Shown here: piece by piece, positions 7,375 to 15,548 of the stretch
How the letters are laid out: every line of letters begins with the position of its first letter
Position numbering within the stretch: the stretch's first letter is position 1
From: JADFUZ01 sp034430415
GTDB taxonomy: Bacteria > Chloroflexota > Dehalococcoidia > GIF9 > AB-539-J10
Reading direction: 5' to 3'
NCBI GenBank assembly: GCA_034430415.1
Contig: DAOUEN010000098.1
Coordinates: 1-22,042 of the forward strand
Length of the DNA stretch: 22,042 bases
Notes under the pieces: generated by a model
Seen by the model: the letters and a program-made list of their open reading frames with translations, nothing else
What the model was told of the DNA's origin: nothing
Databases searched by the model: none
Translations under genes and position numbers: made by a program

Positions 7375-8601
7375 GTGGAACCGGTTGAAATAGCAGAAGC
7401 CGGGGCAGAAGCCCCAACAGGCATCTACGCCAGCCACGCCCGGTTCGTGCCATGCGTGAAGTCCGCAGGCCAGCGGGACTGGCGCGATCTCAGGATGAGC
7501 CTCCTCTCCGAGATCGACAGGACGGTACGCTCGGCCTCCGGACCGGCAGACCTCGATGAACATGTCTCGCAGATGATCCAGCGCGCGCTCAGGTGCTCCG
7601 CCTGCGCCGTGCTCCTGCTGGACGAGAGCAAGAAGGAACTGCTCTTCGAACTCACCAACGGCAAGAGACATAGCCCCGCCGAGCACGTAAGGCTGGACGC
7701 TGGTTCCGGCATTGTCGGTTGGGTTGCCCGGAACGGCAGACCGCTCATCATCAACGACACCAGCAAAGACCGGCGCTTCAACAAGGACATCGATCAGCTG
7801 GCGGGGTATTCCAGCAAGTCGGTCATGTGCGTCCCCCTCATCGTACGTGGCAAGACTATAGGAGTCCTCGAGGTACTGGACAGACTGGATGGGAGCGATT
7901 TCGCCGAAGAGGACCTGGAAGCCCTGCTGGCGGTGGGCTCGATCGCAGGTATGGCAATCGACAACACCTGGCTGCACCGGTCCGTCGAGGAAGGATACAA
8001 GAGCACCATCAGGGCGCTCGCGGCCGCCGTCGATGCCAAAGACCGGTACACCTGCGGGCATTCACGGAGAGTGATGGAGTATGCCCTGGCGGCGGGAAAG
8101 GCGCTCTCGCTCCCCGAGGAGGAACTCGAGGTCCTCGAGTATGGCGCTACCCTTCACGACATAGGCAAGATCGGCATTCCAGACAGCATACTGGCGAAAC
8201 CTGGCCCTCTCAGGACCGAGGAGCGGAAGATCATCCGCCAGCACCCCCTGATAGGAGCCAGCATCATCGAGGGTATTCCCTTTCTGAAGGAAGCAAGAAG
8301 GCTCGTCGTCCACCATCACGAGAGATATGATGGAAGCGGATATCCGCACGGGCTGCAGGGCGAAGAGATACCCGTTGTCACCAGGTTGCTGGCCGTGGCG
8401 GATGTCTTCGACACCTTGACCACCAACCGTTCATACCGCTCTCCCCTGGGCAACCGAGAGGCACTGGATGAACTGGTGAGGTGCTCGGGGTCCCAGTTCT
8501 GCCCGGCCGCTGTGGATGCCTTCATCAGCGGCTTTCGCCGCCGGGCTGGAGAGAGTTCGCGGCCAAGCCCGGCTGTTCGTCTCCAACGGCACCCGAGATA
8601 G
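7375..8601 (+). CDS. GAF domain + HD-GYP domain phosphodiesterase
   Basis: A protein of 408 residues from GTG at 7375; the ATG at residue 41 is an alternative. Residues about 45-200 are a GAF sensor domain, with GIVGWVARNGRPLIINDTSKD and VPLIVRGKTIGVLEV typical of it. Residues about 208-390 are an HD-GYP domain: H229, the metal pair H261-D262 in LHDIGKIGIPD, H290 in RQHP, H313/H314 in the HHERYDGSGYP signature, and D344. Active HD-GYP proteins cleave cyclic di-GMP with a two- or three-metal centre, and all the expected ligands appear present. No receiver or membrane segment is seen, so the signal is probably a soluble ligand or redox state sensed by GAF. The last 25 residues are Arg- and Pro-rich and poorly conserved in style. 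Confidence 0.9.
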   Translation: MEPVEIAEAGAEAPTGIYASHARFVPCVKSAGQRDWRDLRMSLLSEIDRTVRSASGPADLDEHVSQMIQRALRCSACAVLLLDESKKELLFELTNGKRHSPAEHVRLDAGSGIVGWVARNGRPLIINDTSKDRRFNKDIDQLAGYSSKSVMCVPLIVRGKTIGVLEVLDRLDGSDFAEEDLEALLAVGSIAGMAIDNTWLHRSVEEGYKSTIRALAAAVDAKDRYTCGHSRRVMEYALAAGKALSLPEEELEVLEYGATLHDIGKIGIPDSILAKPGPLRTEERKIIRQHPLIGASIIEGIPFLKEARRLVVHHHERYDGSGYPHGLQGEEIPVVTRLLAVADVFDTLTTNRSYRSPLGNREALDELVRCSGSQFCPAAVDAFISGFRRRAGESSRPSPAVRLQRHPR

Positions 8602-8658
8602 CTATCGCGGCCCCCCGCAGGGCGCAAAAACGAGAGCCGTCAGGACCACCCGGAACCA

Positions 8659-9642
8659 CTAGTCATACCACCCCAGCTCTTCGACCGCTTTCTCCATGAC
8701 ATAGACGTTATACGGAGGCGCCTTCGGAGGGAAGCCGCACCCGGACATCAGTATGAACCCGCAGGGAGCATGCTTGGCCTTCTCTATGGCCGTGGACAGG
8801 TCGACCTCGTGTCCGAAGGTAACGATACCCGGATCCCCCATCGGCACCCGGGCCCAGTAAGGCAGATTGGAATTCTGCTCCCCACATATGTGACACATTA
8901 CGTGCCTTATGCCCATATCCAGTATCTTCCGGTGAAACTCCACGGTGTAGGGCAGCACGAACTCCTCAAAATGCTTCGGCGAGATTATCTGATTGGCTGC
9001 CGACGGCTCGGCCGTATAGGCAATAATGTCCGGGCCGAAGGTGTCCACCCAGTACTGCGTGACCTCAACGACGTGATCCGTGGCCAGGCGGAGAAGCCTG
9101 TGGGCCAATTCTGGCTTTCTCAGCATCCAGCGGCACATCCTCTGTATGCCAGGGATATTTGCCGCTGTGGTGAAGACTCCTCCCGCAGTCGGAGTGGTTA
9201 CCCAGACACCTGCCTTCTCCGCGGCTCTGGAAAAGCTCATTGCTATGGGAATAGCCCCAGCGGTCCTAACGTCAGGGAGTTCCATCTTCCACACGTCCTC
9301 CTCGGTCTCCACTGGGAAGCGGACCGCCGATGGAGCCATTTGGAACTCACCGCTGGGGAACTTCGTCTCTCCTCCGAACTCCCACACTCCGTATGTGCCA
9401 TAGGCGTAATACGGGAAACCATCAAAGCCGTACTGTTCCTGCGTCAGCAGCTGGTCCTCCAGGTTCATCTCGCTGTCTGAATAGGAGCTGCCTATGCTAT
9501 GGCCCAGGTTTACGGCAGCGAATGAACGAACTCCCAGAGGGAAGAAAGGAACCCTGTCCGGCTTACGGCCGGACAGCAGAGTGGTCACCCGGTCTCCCGG
9601 CCTGCTCTTGCTCTGCACCCTCCCGCTAGATGGCTTCATCAT
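8659..9642 (-). CDS. URO-D-fold methyltransferase-like protein, internally deleted copy
   Basis: A protein of 327 residues from the ATGATG at 9642/9639, where GAGGAG precedes. It is a tandem copy of the 360-residue neighbour at 9805-10887; by eye about 36 of 326 aligned residues differ. It lacks exactly 34 residues, corresponding to positions 287-320 of the intact copy and including AGNIEPAVTQSG. In the DNA this is a 102-bp in-frame loss between two copies of CTCTATGGCCG. The zinc-type HxC (HICGEQ) and the distal Cys (MSGCGFP) remain, but their spacing falls from 82 to 48 residues and a strand-helix unit of the barrel is missing. It also has one extra Gly in TPTAGGVF. Folding and activity are doubtful, yet the frame is open throughout. 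The open frame extends 53 codons upstream without a supported start. Confidence 0.82.
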   Translation of the reverse strand: MMKPSSGRVQSKSRPGDRVTTLLSGRKPDRVPFFPLGVRSFAAVNLGHSIGSSYSDSEMNLEDQLLTQEQYGFDGFPYYAYGTYGVWEFGGETKFPSGEFQMAPSAVRFPVETEEDVWKMELPDVRTAGAIPIAMSFSRAAEKAGVWVTTPTAGGVFTTAANIPGIQRMCRWMLRKPELAHRLLRLATDHVVEVTQYWVDTFGPDIIAYTAEPSAANQIISPKHFEEFVLPYTVEFHRKILDMGIRHVMCHICGEQNSNLPYWARVPMGDPGIVTFGHEVDLSTAIEKAKHAPCGFILMSGCGFPPKAPPYNVYVMEKAVEELGWYD

Positions 9643-9804
9643 CTCCTCGCTTCCGGGTTTGCGGCTACGCACTTCCAAGCTAAGTCCAGCTTCCCGTGCC
9701 CGGCGGAACTCAACCCGTCCGTCCGTACAAGGAGCACCCGAAGCAGGCGCCGCAGGCTCGATACAGCATATAGCCGGGAGACTTCGCGGGCAGGCTCCCA
9801 CCCA

Positions 9805-10887
9805 CTACTCATACCACCCCAGCTCTTCGACCGCTTTCTCCATGACATAGACGTTGTACGGAGGCGCCTTCGGCGGGAAGCCGCACCCGGACATCAGTAT
9901 GAACCCGCAGGGAGCATGCTTGGCCTTCTCTATGGCCGCCCGGCACAGCTCGTAGACCTCCTGGGGAGTCCCGCTCTGGGTGACTGCCGGCTCGATGTTG
10001 CCGGCTATGATGCACCTGTCGCCGAAGTACTCTATGGCCGTGGACAGGTCGACCTCGTGTCCGAAGGTAACGATACCCGGATCCCCCATCGGCACCCGGG
10101 CCCAGTGGGGCAGATTGAAGTTCTGCTCTCCACATATGTGACACATTACGTGCCTTATGCCCGTATCCAGTATCTTCCGGTGAAACTCCACGGTGTAGGG
10201 CAGCACGAACTCCTCAAAGTGCTTCGGCGAGATTATCTGATTGGCTGCCGACGGTTCGCTGGTGAAGCCGATGATGTCCGGGCCGAAGGTCTCCACCCAG
10301 TACTGCGTGACCTCGACGAGGTGGTCCGTGGCCATGCGCAGAAGCCTGTGCGCCAATTCCGGCTTCCTCAGCATCCACCGGCACATCCTCTGTATGCCAG
10401 GGATATTTGCCGCTGTGGTGAAGACTCCCGCCGTGGGAGTTGTTACCCAGACACCTGCCTTCTCCGCGGCCCTGGAAAACGTCATTGCCCTGGGAATCGC
10501 ACCGGCCGTCCTGGGGTCGGGCGGTTCCAGCTTCCACACGTCCTCCTCCGTCTCCACCGCGAAGCGCACCGCTGACGGAGCCATTTGGAACTCGCCGCTG
10601 GGGAACATCACCTCACCCCCAAACTCCCACGCTCCGTATGCGCCGTAGGCGTAGAACGGGAACCCGTCGAAACCGTACTGTTCCTGCGTCAGTAGCTGGT
10701 CCTGCAAGCTCATCTCGCTCTCCGAATAGGAGCTGCCTATGCTATGGCCCAGGTTTACGGCAGCAAACCCCCGGAACCCCAGAGGGAAGAAAGGAACCCT
10801 GTCCGGCCTGCGGCCGGCCAACAGCGCGGTCACCCGGCCTCCCAGGCTGCTCTTATTGCGCACTCTCCTGCCAGATGGCTTCATCAT
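9805..10887 (-). CDS. URO-D-fold, MtaA/CmuA-like cobamide methyltransferase family protein
   Basis: A protein of 360 residues, in the uroporphyrinogen decarboxylase superfamily by its RPDRVPFFP start, GNIEP strand and barrel pattern. H250-x-C252 in CHICGEQ and C335 in LMSGCGFP form the HxC...C zinc site of MtaA/MtbA/CmuA methyltransferases, which activate a methyl acceptor thiolate or move methyl groups to or from a corrinoid. True HemE enzymes lack this site. The acceptor and methyl donor are unknown, and no corrinoid protein is in the window. The start is one of two consecutive ATGs after GAGGAA; the second gives better spacing. It lies 75 bases downstream of the acyl-CoA dehydrogenase on the same strand and 162 bases before its deleted duplicate. 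Confidence 0.85.
   Translation of the reverse strand: MMKPSGRRVRNKSSLGGRVTALLAGRRPDRVPFFPLGFRGFAAVNLGHSIGSSYSESEMSLQDQLLTQEQYGFDGFPFYAYGAYGAWEFGGEVMFPSGEFQMAPSAVRFAVETEEDVWKLEPPDPRTAGAIPRAMTFSRAAEKAGVWVTTPTAGVFTTAANIPGIQRMCRWMLRKPELAHRLLRMATDHLVEVTQYWVETFGPDIIGFTSEPSAANQIISPKHFEEFVLPYTVEFHRKILDTGIRHVMCHICGEQNFNLPHWARVPMGDPGIVTFGHEVDLSTAIEYFGDRCIIAGNIEPAVTQSGTPQEVYELCRAAIEKAKHAPCGFILMSGCGFPPKAPPYNVYVMEKAVEELGWYE
9928..10040. repeat. 11-bp direct repeats flanking the segment lost from the other copy
   Basis: CTCTATGGCCG is present at 9928-9938 and 10030-10040 inside the intact URO-D-like gene, 102 bases apart start to start. The duplicate gene has a single copy at 8782-8792 with the intervening 102 bases gone. 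Flanking sequence matches on both sides. This is the expected product of recombination or replication slippage across short repeats. Confidence 0.93.
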
Positions 10888-10962
10888 TTCCTCGTTTCCT
10901 GGTCTGCGGCTACACTCACCTGCATCATCCGGCGGGAAGGCAGCCGTCCGAACCCAGCATCT

Positions 10963-12183
10963 CTACACGTACGGTACCATGGGGTAGTGGCCGCGGGCTA
11001 CGTCTATGCGCCCCAGCTCGGCCCCACCTTCCCACAGCTGGATGATCTTACAGTCTCGCAGGTATTTCTCTATGTTGTATTCCTTCATATAGCCATAGGA
11101 ACCGGTAAGCTGCATGGCCTTGTTGCACACGTCGATAGCCACGTCGCAGGCACGTACTTTGGCCCCGGTAGCTCTGGCGATCTGGGCGTCGTCGTAGGGA
11201 GCTCCGTACACCTTGCGGTTGTTGAACATGGTAGCGACAGACAGATAGTAGAACCTGGCGCTCTCAACACCGATGATCATGTCCGCCAGCATGGCGGCCT
11301 GAAGGCTATGCTGCCTGACCTGCTTGCCGCCATAGTACCTGTTCCCGGTGAACTCGAGGGCGATGTCCAGCGCAGCCTGAGCAGCACCAACAGCAAACGC
11401 CGCACTGGAGAGCCGCCCCCACGACAGGAAGTTGCGGAAGCTCTGATGATCCCTTCCCGGCTCCGACGAGGCCCGGTACTCCCTGGGTACTCTCACGTCG
11501 TCAAGATAAATGCTGGCATTCACGTCAGTGTATCTCATGCCCATCTTGTTCTCCGGCTTACTGAAGGAAAGACCGGGAGTTTCTGCCGGGACATAAATCA
11601 GCGCTATGCCTTCCTCCCTCAGCTCTGGATCGGTGGTGCAGGTCACCAGATAGGCATCGGCAACGCTGGCGCCGCTGGGGAATTGCTTGGCCCCATTTAT
11701 GACCCACTCATCCCCCTCGAGCTTCGCAATGGTGTGTATCTCCTTCCCCCGGTACTCCGCACTCTCGATATTGCAGCCGCCTTCAGGCTCAGTCATCCCC
11801 TGGCAGGCCTCATGAAACTCATCCATACAGAAACGAGGGCACAGGTCGTTAATCACCCTGTCGTTGTGAGAACGCATTGCCGGGCCAAATACCCACGGCG
11901 GAATGCTCAGAGTCATGGCTATTCCACAGTCACCGCGAGAGATCTCCTCATATCCCACCATCAGTGAGACCGCATTGGCGCGCATGCCACCCATCGATTC
12001 CGGCAGGCCTCTCTTATGCAGACCCAGCCTTGCCAGACCATCCAGGACATGGTGAACCAGCTTGCGGTCCTCATCCTCATCCAACTGCTGCCTCACCGGC
12101 ATCATCTCCTTCTCCACGAACTCGCGGATCGTCGCCACCATCATTTTGTCTTCTTCGCTGAGAAAATCGCCGTATTCCTGCAT
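10963..12183 (-). CDS. acyl-CoA dehydrogenase
   Basis: A protein of 406 residues, slightly longer than the usual 380-390. It shows the FAD-linked acyl-CoA dehydrogenase layout: an N-terminal helical domain, a middle strand domain with QGMTEPEGGCN (usual form TEPxxGSD) and WVINGAKQFPSG, and a C-terminal helical domain with RAFYY-like and QLTGSYGYMKEY segments. E385 in QLWEGGAELGRIDVARGH occupies the position of the catalytic base E376 of medium-chain dehydrogenase. It oxidises an acyl-CoA to the enoyl-CoA and passes electrons to an electron-transfer flavoprotein, which is not encoded here. Chain preference cannot be read. AAGGAGGTAGCA precedes the ATG. The URO-D-like genes follow and are probably co-transcribed. 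Confidence 0.92.
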   Translation of the reverse strand: MQEYGDFLSEEDKMMVATIREFVEKEMMPVRQQLDEDEDRKLVHHVLDGLARLGLHKRGLPESMGGMRANAVSLMVGYEEISRGDCGIAMTLSIPPWVFGPAMRSHNDRVINDLCPRFCMDEFHEACQGMTEPEGGCNIESAEYRGKEIHTIAKLEGDEWVINGAKQFPSGASVADAYLVTCTTDPELREEGIALIYVPAETPGLSFSKPENKMGMRYTDVNASIYLDDVRVPREYRASSEPGRDHQSFRNFLSWGRLSSAAFAVGAAQAALDIALEFTGNRYYGGKQVRQHSLQAAMLADMIIGVESARFYYLSVATMFNNRKVYGAPYDDAQIARATGAKVRACDVAIDVCNKAMQLTGSYGYMKEYNIEKYLRDCKIIQLWEGGAELGRIDVARGHYPMVPYV

Positions 12184-12264
12184 TGCTACCTCCTTCTGTC
12201 ATTCCAGGCGACAGATGGCTTCGGACCGTCACCACAATCCAGCCACCCAGTCACCCAGGACAAA

Positions 12265-12293
12265 AGAATACGCTTTGGCAGCCAAGTCGTCAA
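12265..12293 (-). promoter_or_regulatory. sigma-70-like promoter for the acyl-CoA dehydrogenase unit
   Basis: On the minus strand, TTGACG (complement of 12288-12293), a 17-base spacer and TATTCT (complement of 12265-12270). It leaves a leader of about 75 bases before the ATG. A CACCCAG pair repeated in tandem lies in that leader near 12246-12258. Confidence 0.5.
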
Positions 12294-12345
12294 TAGGATG
12301 GTACGTCACTTGAGGGCGACTGTAGGTTGCTACAGCGTATCGGAG

Positions 12346-12375
12346 TTGACCGTGCCGTGGGAATCGGGCTATAAT
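12346..12375 (+). promoter_or_regulatory. near-consensus sigma-70 promoter of the GlpA-like operon
   Basis: TTGACC (12346-12351), an 18-base spacer and a perfect TATAAT (12370-12375). The predicted start is near 12382, giving a leader of only about 20 bases that holds the AAAGGAGG site. This is the strongest promoter match in the window and points to high basal expression. Confidence 0.75.
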
Positions 12376-12404
12376 CCGGGGCTCAATGAAAGGAGGCTCG
12401 CTAT

Positions 12405-13877
12405 ATGAGCGTACATGAAACTGAGGTCCTGATTATTGGCGGCGGGATACTTGGTGCGGCCACGGCCAGAGAGCTATCGAAGTACAAGATTGACACCACT
12501 CTGGTTGAGAAAGAGGTAGATTGGGGTTGGGGAAGCACGAAGGCCAACATCGGCCTGGTGTGTCAGGGGGGTGACGCCCTCGAGTTCAGACCGGAATATC
12601 ACAGAAGCAAGCTTGTCTGGGACAGCATCCCCATGATGGAGCCCCTTTGCCAGGAGCTGGAGGTGCCGTTCAAAAGAGTGGGGATGATCGGGGTATACAT
12701 GAACGAGGAGCAGAGGTCGAAATTCTCCAAGATGCAGTCGAGGGCGGAGAAGGTCGGCATAACCTCTCACCAGTGGATCGACCGCGATACCCTGTTTGAC
12801 ATGGAACCTCGCGTGAGCAGAGACGCACTGGGAGCCCTGTTTGACCCCGTGCCGGCTATCACCGATCCCATAAAGCTGAACATAGCCCTGGCGGAAAACG
12901 CCGTGCAGAACGGAGTTCACGCCATGTTGGGTACGGAGATAACTGACATATCCCGAGGAGTGGACGGATTTGAGGCCAGGACCAACAACGGACCCATCAA
13001 GGCTAGATTCATCGTCAATGCTGCTGGACTCTATGTGGACAAGATTGCCCGCATGGTGAATGCCGACAATTTCGTGGTCTATCCAGTTAAGGGATACGTA
13101 GGCGTCCTGGACAAGAGGATGGGTGACCTAGTCAAACATAATGTGTGGCGTGTGCCTCCCATTCCGGGAGAGATGAATATCATTCAACCTACTGTGGATG
13201 GGAATATCATCTTCGGTATCACACTGATGCAGGCCAGGAGAGACGACCTGTCCACGAAAGGAGCAATGGCTGAAGCAGCCCTGACACATGTGCAGGGCAT
13301 TGTGCCCGAGCTATCGGCAAGGGATGTGATCAAGTACTTTGCTGGCTTCATGATGATGAAGACCTTCGAACTGGGCTGGCATGACTGCGTTGTTGAGCCT
13401 TCACCTACCGTGCCGGCATTCATCAATGCCACCATGGGCTATCCGGGCATCAGCGCCTGCCCGGCAACAGGAAAGGAAATCGTGCGGATGCTGGCCGGGC
13501 AAGGGCTTGATCTGGTGGAGAATACTGACTTCAATCCCAAGCGTAGGGACATAACCGACTTCAGCGAGCTTTCCGATGAGGAGAAGAGCAAGCTCATTGC
13601 CCGGGAGCCAAGATACGGCCACGTGGTCTGCCGTTGTGAAACCGTGACAGAGATGGAAGTCGTCGACGCGATTGGGAGAGGAGCGACTACGATTGACGGA
13701 GTCAAATACAGGACCCGGGCCGGCACCGGACGCTGTCAGTCCGGCTTCTGCCGATCCCGCGTAATCAGCATTCTGGCAAGAGAGCTTGGAATCTCCGAGC
13801 AGGAAGTTACCATGGCTGGGGGCAAATCCCAGGAGATGCTCTACAGGAGCAAACAGCTATTGGAAGGAGGTAACTAG
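12405..13877 (+). CDS. GlpA/GlpO-like FAD-dependent dehydrogenase with C-terminal BFD-type [2Fe-2S] domain
   Basis: A protein of 490 residues. Residues 7-30 hold the FAD-binding VLIIGGGILGAATARELS. The body is the DAO/glycerol-3-phosphate dehydrogenase fold, with IVNAAGLYVDKIA, PVKGYVGVLD and ATMGYPGISACPATG close to the flavin. Residues about 405-455 are a BFD-like domain whose C409, C411, C444 and C449 (CxC...CxxxxC) should bind a [2Fe-2S] cluster. This layout is seen in anaerobic glycerol-3-phosphate dehydrogenase subunit A and in a GlpA-like group found with the next two genes, for example in Thermotoga and clostridia. The substrate may be glycerol 3-phosphate or another alpha-hydroxy or alpha-amino acid; no glycerol kinase or facilitator is nearby. 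AAAGGAGG precedes the ATG, and the next gene starts two bases after the stop. Confidence 0.88.
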   Translation: MSVHETEVLIIGGGILGAATARELSKYKIDTTLVEKEVDWGWGSTKANIGLVCQGGDALEFRPEYHRSKLVWDSIPMMEPLCQELEVPFKRVGMIGVYMNEEQRSKFSKMQSRAEKVGITSHQWIDRDTLFDMEPRVSRDALGALFDPVPAITDPIKLNIALAENAVQNGVHAMLGTEITDISRGVDGFEARTNNGPIKARFIVNAAGLYVDKIARMVNADNFVVYPVKGYVGVLDKRMGDLVKHNVWRVPPIPGEMNIIQPTVDGNIIFGITLMQARRDDLSTKGAMAEAALTHVQGIVPELSARDVIKYFAGFMMMKTFELGWHDCVVEPSPTVPAFINATMGYPGISACPATGKEIVRMLAGQGLDLVENTDFNPKRRDITDFSELSDEEKSKLIAREPRYGHVVCRCETVTEMEVVDAIGRGATTIDGVKYRTRAGTGRCQSGFCRSRVISILARELGISEQEVTMAGGKSQEMLYRSKQLLEGGN

Positions 13878-13879
13878 AC

Positions 13880-15136
13880 TTGCACCAAGAAGTCGATGTG
13901 GCAGTCATAGGCGCGGGGCCGGCTGGACTGGCTGCCGCCATAAAGGCGAAGGAGGCCGGAGCGGAGAGCGTGACTATTTTCGAGCGTGCGGAGAATCTGG
14001 GTGGCTTGCTGGACCAGTGCATCCACAATGGTTTTGGCTTGCTCTACTTCGGAGAAGACCTTACAGGGCCCGAGTACAGAGACCGTTTCATCGAGAAGGC
14101 TATGGACCTGAAGGTAGGAACCGAACTGCAATCCATGGTTCTGGAGCTCCAGGCCGACCGTACCATGAAGGTAGCAAGCAGCGGTAAGGGCTACCTGACC
14201 CTCAGGCCCAAGGCGATCGTCCTGGCCATGGGCTGCCGCGAAAGAACCAGGTACGCTATTAACATCCACGGCAGCAGGCCGGCCGGAATCTATACCGCCG
14301 GTCAGGCCCAGAGGTTTGTCAACATCCACGGCTTTCTTCCCGGAAGAAGGGTAGTCATTCTCGGCTCAGGGGATATCGGGATGATTATGGCCCGCCGACT
14401 GACCCTGGAGGGGGCCAGGGTGGAAGCGGTGGTAGAGGTGCTTCCCTATGTGGGAGGACTCATCAGGAACGAGGTGCAGTGTGTACACGACTTCGACATT
14501 CCTCTGTTCCTGAGTCACACGGTAAGTCAGGTCCATGGCTTTCCCCGAGTAGAGGCGGTGACAATAGCCGAGGCGGATGAAAGCTGCAATCCGGTGCCGG
14601 GGACAGAGCGCAGGATAGAGTGCGACACCCTGCTGCTTTCCGTCGGGCTTATTCCCGAGAACGAGCTTTCTCTAAAGGCAGGAGTGGAGTTGGATCCCAT
14701 CGTTGGGGGGCCAGTTGTGGATGAGGCAAGGCAAACCAGCGTGCCCGGCATATTTGCCGGAGGGAACGTAGTCCACGTACATGACATGGTAGACAACGTA
14801 ACCTGGGAAAGTGAGATCGCCGGGGCCAGCGCTGCCGCGTTTGCCAGTGGAGCCAAGCCGCCGGGAAAGAAGATCAAGATGAAGCCGGGAAGGAACATCA
14901 GATACGTTGTGCCTCAGACTATCAGCGGGGAAAGCGATGTGACGCTCTACATGCGAGTCAAGGAGCCGGAACGAACCGTCAGGATCAAAGTCGGCGACGT
15001 CCTTACCAGCAAGGTCAAGCTAGCAGTGAAGCCGAGCTCCATGGAGAAGATCGAAATCACTGCCGGCGAGCTAGGCGAGCTGAAGGGCGATGCGAAAGAG
15101 ATAGTGGTGGAGTGCCTGACGAAGGAGGCCAAGTAG
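13880..15136 (+). CDS. pyridine-nucleotide-disulfide-type FAD/NAD(P) oxidoreductase, partner subunit
   Basis: A protein of 418 residues from TTG at 13880, which follows GGAGG by nine bases. It has two Rossmann motifs: AVIGAGPAGLAAAIKA (8-23) for FAD and VVILGSGDIGMIMARRL (158-174) for a pyridine nucleotide. It also has a late IFAGGNVVHVHDMVD segment that closes the flavin site. Family marks are DQCIHNGFGLLYFGEDLTG and GCRERTRYAI. The C-terminal 100 residues form an extra beta-rich domain. No redox-active CxxC is present, so it is not a thioredoxin-reductase type. It is the usual neighbour of the GlpA-like protein and DUF1667, and probably passes electrons between the substrate-oxidising subunit and NAD(P) or another carrier. 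The next gene begins one base after its stop. Confidence 0.86.
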   Translation: MHQEVDVAVIGAGPAGLAAAIKAKEAGAESVTIFERAENLGGLLDQCIHNGFGLLYFGEDLTGPEYRDRFIEKAMDLKVGTELQSMVLELQADRTMKVASSGKGYLTLRPKAIVLAMGCRERTRYAINIHGSRPAGIYTAGQAQRFVNIHGFLPGRRVVILGSGDIGMIMARRLTLEGARVEAVVEVLPYVGGLIRNEVQCVHDFDIPLFLSHTVSQVHGFPRVEAVTIAEADESCNPVPGTERRIECDTLLLSVGLIPENELSLKAGVELDPIVGGPVVDEARQTSVPGIFAGGNVVHVHDMVDNVTWESEIAGASAAAFASGAKPPGKKIKMKPGRNIRYVVPQTISGESDVTLYMRVKEPERTVRIKVGDVLTSKVKLAVKPSSMEKIEITAGELGELKGDAKEIVVECLTKEAK

Positions 15137-15137
15137 C

Positions 15138-15506
15138 ATGGAAAGCAAGGAGACTGTGATCTGCGTGGGTTGCCCCATGGGTTGTGAGATCACCCTGACG
15201 ATAGATGACAACGGAGAGGTGAGCAAGATCACCGGCAACAGCTGCAAGGAAGGCAAGACGTACGCCGTAGATGAATACAAGAACCCGGTGAGAGTGTTGA
15301 CAGCGACCGTTCTCACGGAAGACAGCTGCCAGCCCTTGCTGCCCGTGCGAACCGACAGGCCCATACCGAGGTCGAAATTGACCGAGGCCATGCCTGTACT
15401 GGCGAAAGTGAGGGCGAAGCCGGAGCTAGAAGCGGGAGATATCCTCGTGCACAATCTCCTGGGTACCGGCTCCAACGTGGTTGCGACGAGTAGCCTGCCC
15501 TGCTAG
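15138..15506 (+). CDS. DUF1667 Cys-cluster protein, third subunit of the GlpA-like complex
   Basis: A protein of 122 residues, the usual DUF1667 length. VICVGCPMGCEI near the N-terminus gives C9, C12 and C16, followed by C36 in GNSCKEGK. The CxxCxxxC...C set looks like a metal or Fe-S ligand group, similar to the N-terminal cluster region of molybdopterin oxidoreductases. A further LPVRTDRPIPR stretch is typical of the family. The biochemical role is not established; the constant pairing with the two preceding flavoproteins suggests an electron-transfer subunit. The gene ends with a Cys directly before TAG, and a 42-base gap separates it from the next gene. Confidence 0.85.
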   Translation: MESKETVICVGCPMGCEITLTIDDNGEVSKITGNSCKEGKTYAVDEYKNPVRVLTATVLTEDSCQPLLPVRTDRPIPRSKLTEAMPVLAKVRAKPELEAGDILVHNLLGTGSNVVATSSLPC

Positions 15507-15523
15507 CGAATGACAGACAGGAG

Positions 15524-15535
15524 TCCTACGTAGGA
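15524..15535. promoter_or_regulatory. 12-bp perfect palindrome before the GlcG/HbpS gene
   Basis: TCCTACGTAGGA runs into the AAAGGAG ribosome binding site of the next gene. It could be a protein-binding site. In RNA the loop would be too small for a full hairpin. It is the only notable element in this intra-operon gap. Confidence 0.3.
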
Positions 15536-15548
15536 AAGGAGTACCCAC

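Noticed and set aside
8607..8618. GCGG-CCCC-CCGC hairpin between the HD-GYP and URO-D-like genes as a terminator
   Set aside because: Only four base pairs, and the nearby A5 run is on the wrong side for either transcript.
9643..9801. Longer N-terminus for the deleted URO-D-like copy
   Set aside because: The intact copy begins at the equivalent MMKPS, and sequence similarity fades about 25 bases upstream of it, consistent with a non-coding leader.
8659..10887. The URO-D-like pair as HemE haem-synthesis enzymes
   Set aside because: Both carry the HxC...C zinc-type residues of corrinoid-related methyltransferases, which true HemE lacks, and no haem-synthesis genes are nearby.
10744..11967. Plus-strand 407-codon open frame opposite the acyl-CoA dehydrogenase
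   Set aside because: It is an antisense shadow of a clearly recognisable acyl-CoA dehydrogenase and shows no protein family features.
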